A stretch of 64,000 bases of DNA from Asterella californica (taxonomy: Eukaryota; Streptophyta; Marchantiopsida; Marchantiales; Aytoniaceae): NCBI GenBank assembly GCA_036924285.1, contig JAYKYS010000007.1, forward strand, positions 13,826,001-13,890,000, in the 5' to 3' direction. This document shows positions 34,301 through 46,457 of this stretch, in pieces. Within the stretch, counting starts at the first letter, position 1. Every line of letters begins with the position of its first letter. A program made the translations under genes and the position numbers. The notes below the pieces were generated by a model, which was given only the letters and a program-made list of their open reading frames with translations, was not told where the DNA came from and did not search any database.

Positions 34301-37300
34301 CGTGAACTCTCTCCGGTTAGATAACTGGTCAAGTATCCTAATAGACCACGAGAGGTTTCGCCGAGAAGACTCATGTTCACTCCGATACTGGCTCTTAGAC
34401 ATGCACAAGCTAACATACTTATCCCCGTCCTGGTTTACAACCGGCCATCTCAGCCTTAAGAGTTTCAAGACCAATAACTTGAGAGTTTTAAGAGTAATCT
34501 CTTTCAAGTTAACAAAATGGCACACAGATTTTACCCACTCACTTCGAAGTGCTTGCATTTCAACCATTCTCGCGGAGAAAGAAGTAAGCAAAGCGAATAT
34601 GAGATTTGTTACTACACGGTAAATACCTAAGCAATAGCTCTGTAAGACTGATATTAGATCAATCTGGAGCCATCCCTTACGCTTCCATAATTAACCTACT
34701 GATGCCAGGTGCAGCCAGCTTTCCCAACTGACCTCGAGACTACTCAAACACTCAGCAACGCGAACCGTGCTTACACTTGCGTAAGAAATATTTCAGTTCA
34801 ACGAATGGTCAACGCCATTGGGGTGTCAAGTTAAAAATAGCAAATCGAATTAGCCGCATTGAATGCTCATAAAGAACCACTTACAGACCCTGTAGCTGGG
34901 ACAGACCTCCGATCCAGCTTGGAACTGGTCCTGTCAACTCGTTGTTGCGGCCCAGGTCCCTGAGAGCAACAATGAAAGAAGTTGAGTAAAGAAAACAAAA
35001 GACAAATGGAATGAAATGAAATGAAAGGAACTAGGAGCACTTTGCGTGGACGTTCTCTGGCATCAAGATACATCAGAACTACTGTACGTAGCCTGAAGTA
35101 CTTACAAATACTCAAGTGACTGCAGTAGAGATAAATCTGGCAAAATACCCGTTAGATTGTTTCCACTCAAAGTTCTGGATTGACAAAGGAATAACTTTTG
35201 GTCAGGACAACTGTTATGTAACATAGGTTGTCGGTCGGTGCGAAATCATGCCCGTTTTTTAGAACTCTGTCTACGGGTGGCTAAACTCGCTATAGAATTT
35301 TGCTATCGACAAGGTGTCCAATCTTGTATCAAGAGAGCAACATTACATAGATTTATTACTCACCTCTTACAACATAAAGCAGTCCTAGCCAACTTTCGAC
35401 CTCCAGTCTCAAGCATTACACTCAAACGAAAAACCTTACACGCATCTTATCCCATATAATACACGAAAAACGAAATAGTCCCACTTCATCTGAGAAACTA
35501 AATCGTAGAGATAATGGCTTTCAGTTACATCCGAGACTCACAAGGATGTCAAGGTGGTGAGTTCTCCAAGCTCAGCAGGAATGCTACCATTGAGGCCGTT
35601 GTTACCCAAATTCCTGCAAGCTTACGAAGCCTAGAGTTAATGCCTGGGGTGCAAATTAAGCTGTGGCGCAAAAGAGAACACCTCGGTTAGCAGTTGGAAC
35701 TTATAGATAACTTCTGTAAGAGTCAATGGAACAAGACATCCCTGCTACTGTCAGCAGGTTGCCTAGTAAAATAGCACCTGCACCTGACAGACCCTCAGAG
35801 GTATAAAATTCGAGATCTGAGATAAAAGCGCAATACTCCGATGGCTACTGGAGTAAACAATCCGCTGAGAAAGTCCATAAACAAGGTCAGAGTTCGAACT
35901 TACAGCCATTGCAGGTTCTTCAGAGAACCAACGGTCCTAGGAATCTCGCCAACAAGATTGCAGCTGAAGAAACTGATTCTAGTGAGATTTGTAAGGTTCC
36001 CGATGATAGTCTGAAACAACGACGTAAGTAATGACCTACAAGGCAAAGTAATTTCTCTGTTCTGGTGATTTGTCTGCCTCTGATAGTTTTGTAAAGACAG
36101 AACCAGACGTGGGACGTGACACAGACAGATCAGGGACCTGTCCCCTGTTTCTCTGAGAACTGTTTCCCTTAGGACCGCGAGTTCAATGAAAATCTGGAGT
36201 AGTCGGACAAGACACGACACGGTGTCCTTCAGCTATAGGGCAGCAAGCGTCTCCGCCTACTCGATGACTTACATCCTCCTAATGACTAAAACTACAGTAC
36301 TGTCAATCTCCTAGGCAAACGAGCACAATTCCTACGCAAATAAAGAAAGTAGGACCTTCCCCTTTTAAGAGCAGAAAAGGTAGCGAGAGTTGAACACATA
36401 TCTAAAAGTTTAACCTTTCGTTTAAAGTGCTCCTAGCAGGGGAAGCCGACACCAGTTACTAGGAATCATTTACGTCAAACCCTACTAATAATGTTAAATT
36501 ATAACTTCTACACATCATACAAGGTTTCTAGTCATTAAAAGAGCTGCTTAAAGGTCTGCGGATATTAGACTTGAATAGGACCGCGTCTGTTTCGAATATG
36601 CAACAAAGTTATTACCAGCTAGAGAGTTAAAGCACGTACTGGAATTTCAGAGTCGACAATGAAACTTAGTTCTCTGTTGATGGCAAACATGTAAACATTA
36701 GTTCTTGTTACAAGGACAGTGACAAAGCGTTTGACAATGAATGGGATGAAAGAAAAAGAGTCTTGAGTGCCTACATCAGCTAGATCGAAATGCAATAGTG
36801 CCTGACATAATTACACTGCGAATCTGTTCTTCCTCAATCACTGAAGGGATTAGATTCTACACACAAATACTTAATCGTTGTGTTGAGGACGTCGCATGTC
36901 ACGCCAAGCCATCCGTCGCAAGCCGAAGTATCAGTTGACCAACTACTCAGTTCAGGCGGATTCCTCCACCCCTTTTTCATTTCGAGCAACACATCACCTG
37001 TAAACATCATCAAGTGCATTACATGCCTTTTCGATGACACTTACAATGTGAGCGTCGGACGCCAGACAACAATGTATCCTTGGATTCCAACCAACTTATC
37101 CGGCTGGCGATATCTTAGGGATTAAATTACAGAACTAGAAGCGTACGAAGAGAGTAATGTACTGAGCAAGGATGGTGTTCGTTCCATCTCCAGCAGCCCA
37201 CTTAAAAGACAAAATATCTCAGTGTACAGCTTGACTCGAATCTATGAGCTTCTGTGGAGGGAACAAAATGACACAAGGAGAAGCAAGGAAGAGAACAGTA

Positions 37301-37772
37301 TGGCTACAAACGTAGAGGTATGAATTACGGATGAAACAAACAACGGTTAAACCTCAAACTGGTGAGGACTACGTCAGAAGAGGCGAATTATCAACAAACT
37401 GCGGAATGCCCAGATTAAGCTTGAGCTTCTTGCAATCAGATGAAATATGCTGAGGTATACGATTGCAGTATATACGAAATATGCGGGCAAAAGAATATAT
37501 TCTTACTCGATGGTTTCATCACTAAAACTAGTCTGAAGGTTAGGCAGCTTACTCTCATTGGCAAGGTCCGCTGCTTCTTTCGGTTCGATCGTTGCCAGAA
37601 GAAGGAAGCTGCAAACTATCACTAGTGCCCTTCGACTCAGAGCTTGATTCCTCACCTCTCTGCCGCACCAACAATCAGAAGCAACGGCCCTTCCGCATTT
37701 TCCCATTCTGCCCCTTCCTTCCTCACAAAACGTTTTTGGTGACGAAGCAATCCAACCACATGACACGACCAT
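28301..37772 (-). CDS. LRR receptor-like kinase, many exons (LRR VIII-1-like)
   Basis: Exon 1 (37772 or 37706 to 37553) encodes a signal peptide (ALVIVCSFLLLATI). Exon 36997-36871 is the LRR N-cap (GW...WSTDTSACDGWLGVTC). A LRR exon at 36010-35904 is followed by single-LRR exons, most of exactly 72 nt. These are 35613-35542, 35174-35106, 34959-34885, 34128-34057, 33821-33750, 33305-33234, 33011-32940, 32773-32702, 32450-32379 and 32082-32011. A Cys-rich segment lies near 31500-31610 and the transmembrane exon is 30936-30757. Kinase exons are 30527-30270, 29890-29831, 29592-29423, 29196-28951 and 28627-28301. Visible motifs: AIKR (Lys), HRDIKSAN, DFGLGK. The glycine loop reads GKGGQATVY, with Ala for the third Gly. 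At least one exon between 36871 and 36010 remains unplaced, because the phases do not join. The architecture resembles plant LRR VIII-1 kinases; the ligand is unknown. Confidence 0.85.
31934..31985. repeat. Two consecutive hairpins in an intron of the receptor kinase
   Basis: GTTCACAAACGAGA (31934-31947) pairs with TCTCGTTTGTGAAC (31957-31970) around a GACACTGTG centre. It is followed, sharing four bases, by GAACCCTT (31967-31974) and AAGGGTTC (31978-31985). Both lie just 3' of the 72-nt LRR exon 32082-32011 in gene orientation. Confidence 0.8.
33613..33670. repeat. Two overlapping, mutually exclusive hairpins in an intron
   Basis: Hairpin A pairs 33613-33628 (AGTCCTTTATCTTCTA) with 33637-33652. 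Hairpin B pairs 33623-33642 (CTTCTACCCTAAGATAGAAG) with 33651-33670; that stem is a perfect 20 bp. The central segment belongs to both, so only one can form at a time. The site lies in the intron between LRR exons 33821-33750 and 33305-33234. Confidence 0.9.
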
Positions 37773-38820
37773 TGAACTGACTATATGTCAAAATGATTTC
37801 CAGTCCTCCGACGAGTATCAGCCTGGAGACAATCAAGTCGAAGCTCAGCTCTCAGCCACTAGCGCGCTCAGTCCTTGGTACATGAGATTATGACTATTTT
37901 GGATAATTAAATATTGCTCTCAACTGTATTCAAGCTTTTCGTCCTCAGGTAAGGGACTGCACTCTCTCGCTCAGTCTACAGACCAGCTTTTACTGACTTG
38001 ATAAAAAAGACTACAGCTCCAGGCTCGAGGACCAGAGAGAGTGAACAGACGCCACAAGCGCAGCAGCAGTATTCTCTGTTCCGCTGAACTCGAAGCGGCG
38101 CAACGAGAGAAACATCTGCTCTTCAATGGATTCAGGCAGTCGTGATAGACCGGCGAATGGATGACGAATTTCATGCACTCACAAACACTGTCGGATGGGT
38201 GTTCCTGTCGCAGCCATATCTTCGTAGCATTTACCCATCACACCAAAAGCGGCCCCAGAAAGTTCGGACCCTGTTGTGCTGGGCTGGGCTGGGCTGGGCA
38301 AAGTCCTGGCGGTTCGTTCGTTCGTTCGTTCTTCAGGCATTCAGCGCAAGAGAATTTTGTTCTGACTCACGATAACAGCAACTCCATTGTCCTCGGCGCA
38401 GCCGCCCAACGAACTGTAGACAGTGATACAAGTCAAAGGGGACGACAAACAGACTTTCAGCGGCAAGTGGATGCTTACTCCGGCTGCTGCTCGTGGTACA
38501 AGTGTGAAGAAAAACGTGTCCGTTCTAGTCTACGCAGTTGAGACTTTGTAACTCGCAACTTGGATATGTAAGAAAGACTGTTTAGACAAATATTCGCACG
38601 TTTCCATAAGGAGTCGGGTGATCGCGGCCAAAGATTGTATTCCTTGGATCAGATGATCGGTCAGCAGTCAGCCCAAGGATAGTAATTTGGCTTTAGATGG
38701 AAAGGTCCCAAGTCCAGACTCCCGACTGTCTGCGTCTGAGCAGATGATGGCGCTGCAAGGCCTCCATTGGGTCGCCACCACATCCTACAATAGGCAGATG
38801 GTCGTGTTGAATCTCGCGTG
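37773..38820. other. Upstream region of the receptor kinase, with microsatellites
   Basis: This should hold the receptor kinase promoter on the minus strand. A GCTGG pentamer repeat (38278-38299) and a TTCG tetramer repeat (38313-38330) lie here. Two frames around 38142-38541 are open but are composed largely of these repeats and look non-coding. Confidence 0.5.
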
Positions 38821-39685
38821 GACTTCTTCAATTGTGTACGATAGAATCCAACTTTTAGCATATTTTAGGTTACTCTTCTCAAAGGTTTATTCTCCTTAAA
38901 CCCCTCCCTCCTCATATAAAAGGGGAAGAGGAGAACGAATCTTTCCTCAGAGCACTTGCCCAAGGACGAAAGAAGGGAGTCTCGCAGAGGTGTCTCGCTC
39001 TGCTCGATCACTCCTGGCCTTTCTGCCCTAGCACAGAAGTTTGTTTCTCGCCTTTTTTTTCTGTCGCTTTTCAGATTTATTCGTGCTGCTTGCCTCTCGT
39101 ATGTTTCTTCTGTTGTCTTTCAGCTTTGTTCGTGTTATGCTGTCATCATTCCACAACTTGTATTTTTTTATCGTGTTTATTTTTGAATGGTTCTGTGTCA
39201 ATTTTCTTGATTATTCTAATCGCACGTTGTGAATCGAGCGGCTTGAAGAATAGCATTTCGTTGAATCTACTTCATGTCTCTAATTTGGTAAGGAGCTCTA
39301 ATGAAGCACTTGTTTCTAGAAACTTGGTTGTGGTAGTCTTGGTGCATTGTTTGTTCTCTGCTGCGGTCTCTTGAGGAACATGTGATATCTAAGATTCACG
39401 GTTTCGTGTTACGACGATTCATGTGCGATTGAAGTCTCTTTGATGAATTTGTATAAGACAACGTCAAGTGCAATCTTTTGACAATATGTTGATCATCGTT
39501 CACTCCTGGCTTCTGTTGGCTGATCATCGTTCTTTGTTGATTTCTCTTGACCAAGAAATGTTTTTTTGCTCATTCATTTGTGTGTGCGGAAGGTGTACTG
39601 AAATTTTGCAGAGGGTATGTGGGTGCGGGGTGTAAATCTATGTGCTGGACATTTTGAGGTTATAGCGAGAACCGTGGTACCCACA
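38821..39685 (+). promoter_or_regulatory. Promoter-like start of the family X element
   Basis: TATAAAAGG at 38915-38923 follows a C-rich stretch (CCCCTCCCTCC), and pyrimidine-rich T-runs continue downstream. The arrangement looks like an LTR promoter plus leader in front of the tandem units and gag-like gene to the right. I could not find its left border or a matching second copy in the window. Confidence 0.35.
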
Positions 39686-39728
39686 TTTAGAAATTTTAAA
39701 AAAGTAAGATTTTTTTAAAATTTCTAAA
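39686..39728. repeat. 18-bp inverted repeat, AT-rich
   Basis: TTTAGAAATTTTAAAAAA (39686-39703) and its reverse complement (39711-39728) are separated by GTAAGAT. It sits immediately before the first of two tandem 1.2-kb units. Confidence 0.9.
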
Positions 39729-39730
39729 TT

Positions 39731-42060
39731 AACGTCGTGTATATATAATTGAATTAACCTTGTTACTTAAGTTTACCCTTTGTTTAGCGAGAAGATGAAC
39801 TTAAGACAGATTTTTGAGAAAAACTGACTTTTTTCAGAAGCTGAAAGATGAGCGTCTTCTTGGAAGACAGAATCTAGGATACAATGCGAGTCTTCTGAGA
39901 GGAGTCTTGTGACTATAATTAAGGGATATAACAACCTAGTACCAGCTAGAAGACACAGTAGGTGTTAGGTGGACCTAAAGGGCAGCCACCTAAGCATTAG
40001 ATAGGACCAAGATTGACATGGCACATACCTAAAATACGGTCAGCTGGGTAGTAGACTGAAAACTAACAAATCAGAGAAGAGGCGCAGAAGCGCCATGTCT
40101 TTTTCTTTTCCTTATTCGAATTCAAACCCACATCGAGGAAGACTTCAGAGGTGCGCGAAGAAGAATTGCAAGTGAGAGGTTGTGAGGGCGATGGTCCTTC
40201 AGCAAGAAGAGAGTAGAAGTAGTCGCATGTATGAATTCTCGAAGATTGCGGGACTTAGAATTCTTGAATCGGAGATTTGAGCTTCAGATTGCAGACAACA
40301 GAGCTCGAAGTAGTACGGGGAGGTAGGGTTTCTTAGCAAGGAGAGGTCATTCGCAAGTTGGCAGCAATCGAAGCACTCACAACAGAACGTGCGCAAAAGA
40401 CATTTGAAGATCGAGTAGAAGCACAACATATCGATACCAACACATTACGAGGTTCTTCTCGATTCTTTTCTCTTCCCATCGTCTTACCTCCTTTCTGTTC
40501 TTACGATTCCTTCTTCTCCTATTTCTTGCAGGAAGCTTGTCTATCCTCTCCCTCTTCTCTGAAAATTCCCATGAGTGGATTGCAGACGGAAGCGTTGCTC
40601 AATTTTTGACAGTCTTCTTCCAAATCTCACTTCTCGTAACAGAATTTGATCTTCTCATCCTCTGTCTCGAACCTCTTTGTTTTGATCATCCACTTTCCTA
40701 CCCCATTGTACTTTTGTCTCCAGATCTATCGACAGAAGACTTGTTTCAAGTCTGGACATTGTCAGACGATGAATTTCAAATTCACATCAAGTAGTATGGA
40801 TTTTGATTTGAATGCGAGAATCTTGATGTGAATCCAGAGTGGAATTGTGAGTTGGTAATTATTTTGAGAAGCATGAAATTGAGATTCAAGCCAATGCCTT
40901 CTTGTGGTGTCCACAATTTGCAAGATTGGAGATTTTTATGAAATTTTTCAGTTAATGACGTGTCTATATAATTGAAGTAACCTTATTACTTAAGATTACA
41001 CCATGCTTAGAGAGAAGATGATCTTAAGGTGAATTCGTGAGAAGAAGTCGACTTTTTCTGAAGCCGGAAGACAGAGTACGCTTCCAGGAAGACGGTGACT
41101 ACAACCACAAGAAGTACCAACTGTGCACCAACTAGATAAGGATAGGTATACCTAATGTACAGTCACCATCACAATAGGTAGAGCTACGGTAGATCAAACC
41201 ATTACCTAATCGCGAAGAGTAGACAAAGAGGCCAGAGACGCATCCACACCATAGCTCTTTTCTGCTTCTCGATTTGGGAATTGAGAAGGACATTGGAAGT
41301 ACGCAGAAGCAAATTACAATGAGCAAGTGATAGAAGACGTCTTCCAGAAGGAAACGCACTCGAGGTAGAAGAGTTGAGAATCCTCACGAGAATAGAGGAT
41401 TAGAAATTGAGAGTCAAAAGAGGAAATCGAGAGCGGAAGCTTCGAATTACAGCAGATCTAGTTCGATTGAAGAAGCAGCTTTACAACAACTCGAGGTTGG
41501 AGACAGAAGCAGGATCGTGGCAGGACGAAGACATTGAAGGTGAAATCGAAGCACTGAAGCACGCAGAAGACTAAAGAAGCAATCAGAAGCGTAGCACATT
41601 GGAAGCAATACTGAGGTTCTTTTCATTTCTTCCCCCCTTACTCATCGCTTTTGCCCTCTATTCTTACGCTTCCTCGATCGTAGAAGCCTATCAATCGTTC
41701 TCCTCCCTTAAATTTTCTCTGAGAAGATTAGACGCGGAAGCGCTATCCAATTTTCGTCAACCATCTTCCCAATCTCTTCCTAAATCGAAATTGAGCTCTT
41801 CCTTCTATCCATTCCAAAATTCTTTGATCTGACTATCAATTTCCTTACCATATTGCGCTTTTGTCTCAGAATCCGCGGACAGAATACTTGTTTGAATGTC
41901 TGGACATTTCCAGAAGCCGAATGTTTGCAATTCACATCAAGTAGTTGGATTTGAATTTGAGTTGTGAGAAGCCTGATGTGAATCCAGAGTGAACTTGAGA
42001 GTTGATTGTTGTTTTTGAGAAGCAAGAAATTGAGAACCTGACCAGTGCTTCCCAAGCTTC
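39731..42060 (+). repeat. Two diverged tandem units of about 1.2 kb
   Basis: Unit A (39731-40945) and unit B (40955-42060) are homologous along their length. Each starts with a block reading ACGTGT-TATATAATTGAA, then TTACTTAAG, and a run of AGAAGAC-like words. Each later has CTTTTGTCTC, ACAGAA-ACTTGTTT, ATTCACATCAAGTAG and TGATGTGAATCCAGAGTG near the end. Small indels and many substitutions separate them. They precede the family X gag-like gene and may be a duplicated leader. Confidence 0.7.
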
Positions 42061-42615
42061 CTGGCTCCTCAAATCCACATCTTCCTAGAGAGCTAGAAGA
42101 TTAGAAAGGCTGGTAGAATGCGCGAGAAGATGTGAGGATCTTTTACGTGTCTCTTCCGTTTGACCCATAGCAGTCTGTTCCTTCTTCTTCCTGAACTTTA
42201 GAGGAGAATTGTGAGAAGCCTTGCTGACAGAATCTGGAGAGAAATGTCAACGGTCATGTCTTCTCATTATGCAACAAGCTTCTTGTGAGAGTGTATGCGA
42301 GGTGAGGAGTCAGAAGACAGAGTAGGAATGTCCCGTGTCTGTTGAGAGGCTGGATTGTGTGTAAGATGCCGAAGACAGATGAGATCTGTGATGAGAAGTC
42401 TAGCTACGGGAAGTCTTCTGAAGACGTCAATTAATCAGGAGCTGTCCCGAGAGTCTTCTTGGAGGTCAATGTCATTGTTGGAGTCCTCAGTCTTCTTCTG
42501 ATTAAGTCGTAGACTTCGCTTCTCACATATCTTATCATCTTGTGTTAGGAAGAAGGATGAATTGCAAGATGGATTGTCTTCTTAGGAATCCATGCGACGC
42601 CTTGCTTAGTTAGGA

Positions 42616-44255
42616 TTGCTTAGATATAGCTCGGAAGACGTGATGTACTTAGGAAGCACTGTTAGAATTCTAGAAGATAGAATAGTTGTCTTCTGGAAGA
42701 CTAAATTCGTCTTCTGGGAGCGGAAGCTGGACTGTGAGGACCTGGTAAGGGCTGAGTTTTTGGCTCACAACAAGTATATGTGGTTTAGTGTAACAGAAGC
42801 TAGAAATGTCGATGCATCCTCGAGGGTTGGTGTTATCACAAGCAGAGTTGATCGGGGTCAAACCTTTCATCAAGGAGTTGGACCTCGACTTCTTCACATA
42901 AGACTGGAATCTCACGGACCAGGGTATTCTGGAAGAGGTATGGACAGCATTATCTCTTCGCAACCGTGTGCTTGTCAAGGTAGAGGTCACTCGGGGAAGA
43001 CCATCCTTGTGGATGGTGGAGTGATGACATAGAGCTTTTCACCGACTTGAATCAGAGAACCGCGAGTAAATCAGAGAACCGCGAGTATGAGCTCGAGAAA
43101 GAAAAGATTATCACGATTCTCATGATATGTCTCAGAGAAATGACATGTACATGAGAGTACTACATGTCTCTTCCTAGAAAACCGACAGGGGAGGAACGCA
43201 TGGAAGGTGGAAGCCTACCGGGAGCCGAAGAAACGTCTCCTGGGGAAGCTGTACCTTCATCTTTTCTCCAAAGAAAAGACTCAGAAGATTAGATATCTTG
43301 GAGACCAGGATGTGGAGTTTTTTAGCAGAAGAAGGAGGGCATCTCACCCCCTTCTTCTGCTATCTCTATGTGTCCAAAGGGGACTTGAAAGAGAACCAGT
43401 TGGTCAAGTATGAGCTAGCGGGACAACGAGAGGTCAAGGAGGAGATCTCGGAGGAAGAAGATCAGGCTGGTGGCATGTCTTCTCTTCCCACTCTAGTTTC
43501 TCAGAAAGGACCGGGTACTCATCAGAAGACGATTACTGTGCGGAAAGATGACTCCAATGACACGGAAGACGCGTCGTCACCAAGGAGGATGAGACCTAAG
43601 AGCATGCATGTCTTTCCCTATCATTCACTCCGGATCAGAGTCGGATTCGCAAGAAGACACCCCCAATACCAAGATCAGCAGGAAGACAACTTATATGACC
43701 ATTGGGAGTCTTCCGAAAACTCCAGAAGCCAAAACCTGGATCTATGTCTCAACTGCGATAGGAGGATGCACAGAGAAGAGGTCTGCTTCTGTAGTAGAAA
43801 GAGATCTTCCACCCCGGAAGACATTGAGAGTAGCGTCTTCCCAAGCGCAGAAAGAGAAGATCATTATTTTGGAAGAGGTACAGATGCCTCTAGAAGACAA
43901 GAAAGCCGTCACGGACCGATTTGTGGACATGAACCTGTCTTCTACGAGAAGACGACTGGAGGAGTTCAACACTTTCTTCATCTCGGAGATCCAGCCATTG
44001 ATGGAGTTGGTGGAGAAGCGAAGATGGCTTAGAAGAAGCCACTACAGCCTAGATTCGATCTTCGGACCTTGATCTAGCAGGAAGAAGCCCAAAAGCAGAA
44101 GTTGGAAGGTCTAGAAGTCAACCTCCGCAGCATGGAGAAGATTACCACAAAGTATAAGGCGGAAGCTTTTTCTTTTGTCAAGGAGTTGGCACAGCTGCGG
44201 AAGAGCAACCAAGAGTTGCAGATGCGACTTCAGCAGTGAGAACATGAAATTCTAT
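42616..44255 (+). pseudogene. Family X gag-like gene, copy 1 (N-terminal 60%)
   Basis: Shifting frames encode a protein shared with the copies at 52.8-50.7 kb and 63.0-63.8 kb. Recognisable parts are an early helical block (near 42845-42965, WNLTDQGILEEVW), a KLYLHLFSKEKTQKIRYLGDQDVEF block (about 43240-43320), and a Ser/Asp/Arg-rich linker with GTHQKTI. Then come LSSTRRRLEEFNTFF and the start of a coiled coil (LAQLRKSNQELQMRLQQ, ending near 44236). The copy breaks at about 44255 inside the coiled coil. The architecture is that of plant gag-only (TR-GAG-like) or Athila-type gag proteins; I see no protease or RT attached. Confidence 0.6.
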
Positions 44256-44952
44256 CTCTCTCGCACTTGGGAAGACGTCTTTTACGTAACCGGGATCAAA
44301 ATCAACCTTGTAAACGAGGTCACCTGGTTGGCTTCTGTCTTCTCCAAATATTATGCTCGAGATGAAAGGCTCTTCTAAATCTAAGGTTCGGATCTTCCTG
44401 AGTTCTTCTTCTTTCTTTTGGTGTCTCAAGGATATCCTATGTTCTCTAGAAGCGGTTTGCTGAGTGAGTGTACCCAATCAAGGTCTTTACCCACGCATCT
44501 TTTGCTTCTCCTTCTGATCGGAGACATCCACCAAAGTGTTGAGAAGATGTGTCCCTCTTCCCTTCTTCTAGTACTTGACATGGCAAGTTGAAGTTCTCGT
44601 GTCTTTGGCGATCATATGCACGTAGTCTAAACAACATTTCATAGGTTCGGAACGTCTCCCTTTCTTGCTTCATTGCGCTCGACTACATACTTCTTATTCT
44701 TGTATGATCAAGTCTTCCAAGAAGCTCTTGGAAGCGAGGAAGCGGCCTCTTCCAATTCTCCTAGATGCCTCTCATCAGCTTCTGGCTGCGGTTCCTGTCT
44801 TCTCAACAAGATAGAGTTCCACAACACACTAAAATTTGATCCAAGTTAGTCCAAATGCAACCAACTATTGGCACACAGATCCATGAAGCTTAGAACAATC
44901 ATTACTAAGATAAAATCTCCGGCAGCGACGCCAAAAATACGAGGTTACTATA
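44256..44952 (-). mobile_element. Internal start of an LTR element with primer-binding site
   Basis: On the minus strand, TGGCGTCGCTGCCGGAGA (44933-44916) lies 19 bases after the end of repeat R1. It agrees at 15 of 18 positions with a tRNA-Asp primer site. This makes R1 behave as the 5' LTR of a minus-strand element. Beyond it, minus-strand frames (44673-44446 and 44477-44178) are Arg/Glu-rich and could be decayed gag. The segment stops at the 44255 junction. Confidence 0.5.
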
Positions 44953-46440
44953 TGTAGTGTCTTAGGATTTCTCCTTTAGCCCATTATAGCATACAAGATT
45001 TCGTTCCCCAAGAAGATTTACACTAGTTATGCTGCTCTAAGTTCTAAGTTCTGTTCAAACTCGCAAACACCTGAGTTCCATCCGGAAATCCCTTATTCTC
45101 ACAAAACCACATGGCTTCCAAACCCTTCAGAAGATGCTCTAGACCTTAACATACAATTACTACTTAAAATATCACACAATTATCCATTGAGAAGTCCAGG
45201 AAGACGATTTTTGCTTCCAGTTCACGGCTTCCAGTCTTCCCACATCGGCTTCCAGAAGCAATTCTCGGTTTCTAGGGGTGCAATTCGACTTTGGATACCT
45301 CTAAAAGACTAACTCGGCTCTCCAGATGTCGATTCCTACTAATGATCACCAATTGCTCTTATAATTTTCAACATGTTAGATTAATCACAAGGTGTATGCC
45401 CCCTGTAGCCTTCCAGACTTCTGCTTGCTAAAACGGTCTTCTGGCAGGACTACAACGACATTCGCATTCACTGATACTCAAACAAAGCTTCAGAAATCCA
45501 ATAGAAGAAAGGGTGAAGATGGAAAAAAGAGATGAGAGAGCGAAGAAGAGAAAATCCAAACAAGAGTAAACAAGAGAAAAGAGAGAAACTAAGATTCCAG
45601 CAGGCTTCTAGCCTGGATCTTGACTAATAAGTCATCCTTGCTTGTAGTAAATTGAGAAAGAAGACCAAAGATGCTTACAGTTACACTGACTTCCGATCGG
45701 AGATGACGTCTTCTGCTGTGGAAAGAAGACTTTTGGCTTCTTCTGTCTTTGCTCCGATTACTCTGACTCAGGGACCAATCTCTCATGGACAGTCCGTGCG
45801 TGGATCCGAAGTGCTCCACTGGATGAGACAAGCTTGGACTCTACACAACTTCTAACAATCACCGCCACTCAACAGGAAGGCTTCTCATGCACAATTGGGT
45901 ATGAATTTGATGAAACTCACTCCCCAGAAGACATAGACAAAGCTTCTGCAAACCAAATCTAAAATCCAATCCCCGAGAAGAAGTTACATTGGCTTCTGGA
46001 AGCTTACTCCATCCACTTTCTGTCACTATCTCGACACATCAGCTTAGAAGCAGGATTGCACGATGATGCCGTTCCCTGTCTAGGTTGTCTACTCTTGTCT
46101 ACATCCTTATGATCCTCTGTTGGTAGCGGAGGTGCAGACCTACTCTATGTGTAACCAAACTCTGTGCGTGTAAAATTCTACATTGACATCGATCTTATAC
46201 AATTGCCTTAAGTAGTAAGAGGGACAAGAAAGTCAATCGCAACTCACAGCGTAGAGGAAAATGAGGTGCTATCAGAAGGCCACCACCTCCTAGACTTCGG
46301 TTCCTCCTCTCAGTTTGAGAAGTACTTTCTACCCCTACCGTTGTTTATCCTGCCACATGGACAGTCATCTTAAAAATATAAAGAGAGTTGTCTATCTTAA
46401 AATAGCAGACTCTCGTTTCCAAGTAGTCAAGTAGTAACAG
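44953..46440 (-). repeat. Repeat R, copy 1 (about 1.5 kb)
   Basis: It aligns with 49192-50700 along most of its length and with 59405-59897 over its first 490 bp. All three start TGTAGTGTC on the plus strand and share GCTGCTCTAAGTTCTAAG, AGATTAATCACA-GGTGTATGCCC and ACTACAACGACATTC. It is dense in GAAGAC and GTCTTC words. It lies directly 3' of the family X coding end, so it is the LTR or 3' region of that element. Confidence 0.8.
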
Positions 46441-46457
46441 CTAACTATCTCTACTAT

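Noticed and set aside
34082..34591. 169-codon minus-strand frame in the receptor kinase
   Set aside because: Only its end (34128-34057) is a real 72-nt LRR exon in a different frame with GT-AG borders; the rest is intron.
38142..38541. 126- and 77-codon plus-strand frames upstream of the receptor kinase
   Set aside because: They run through GCTGG and TTCG microsatellites and have no recognisable features; more likely promoter or 5' flank.
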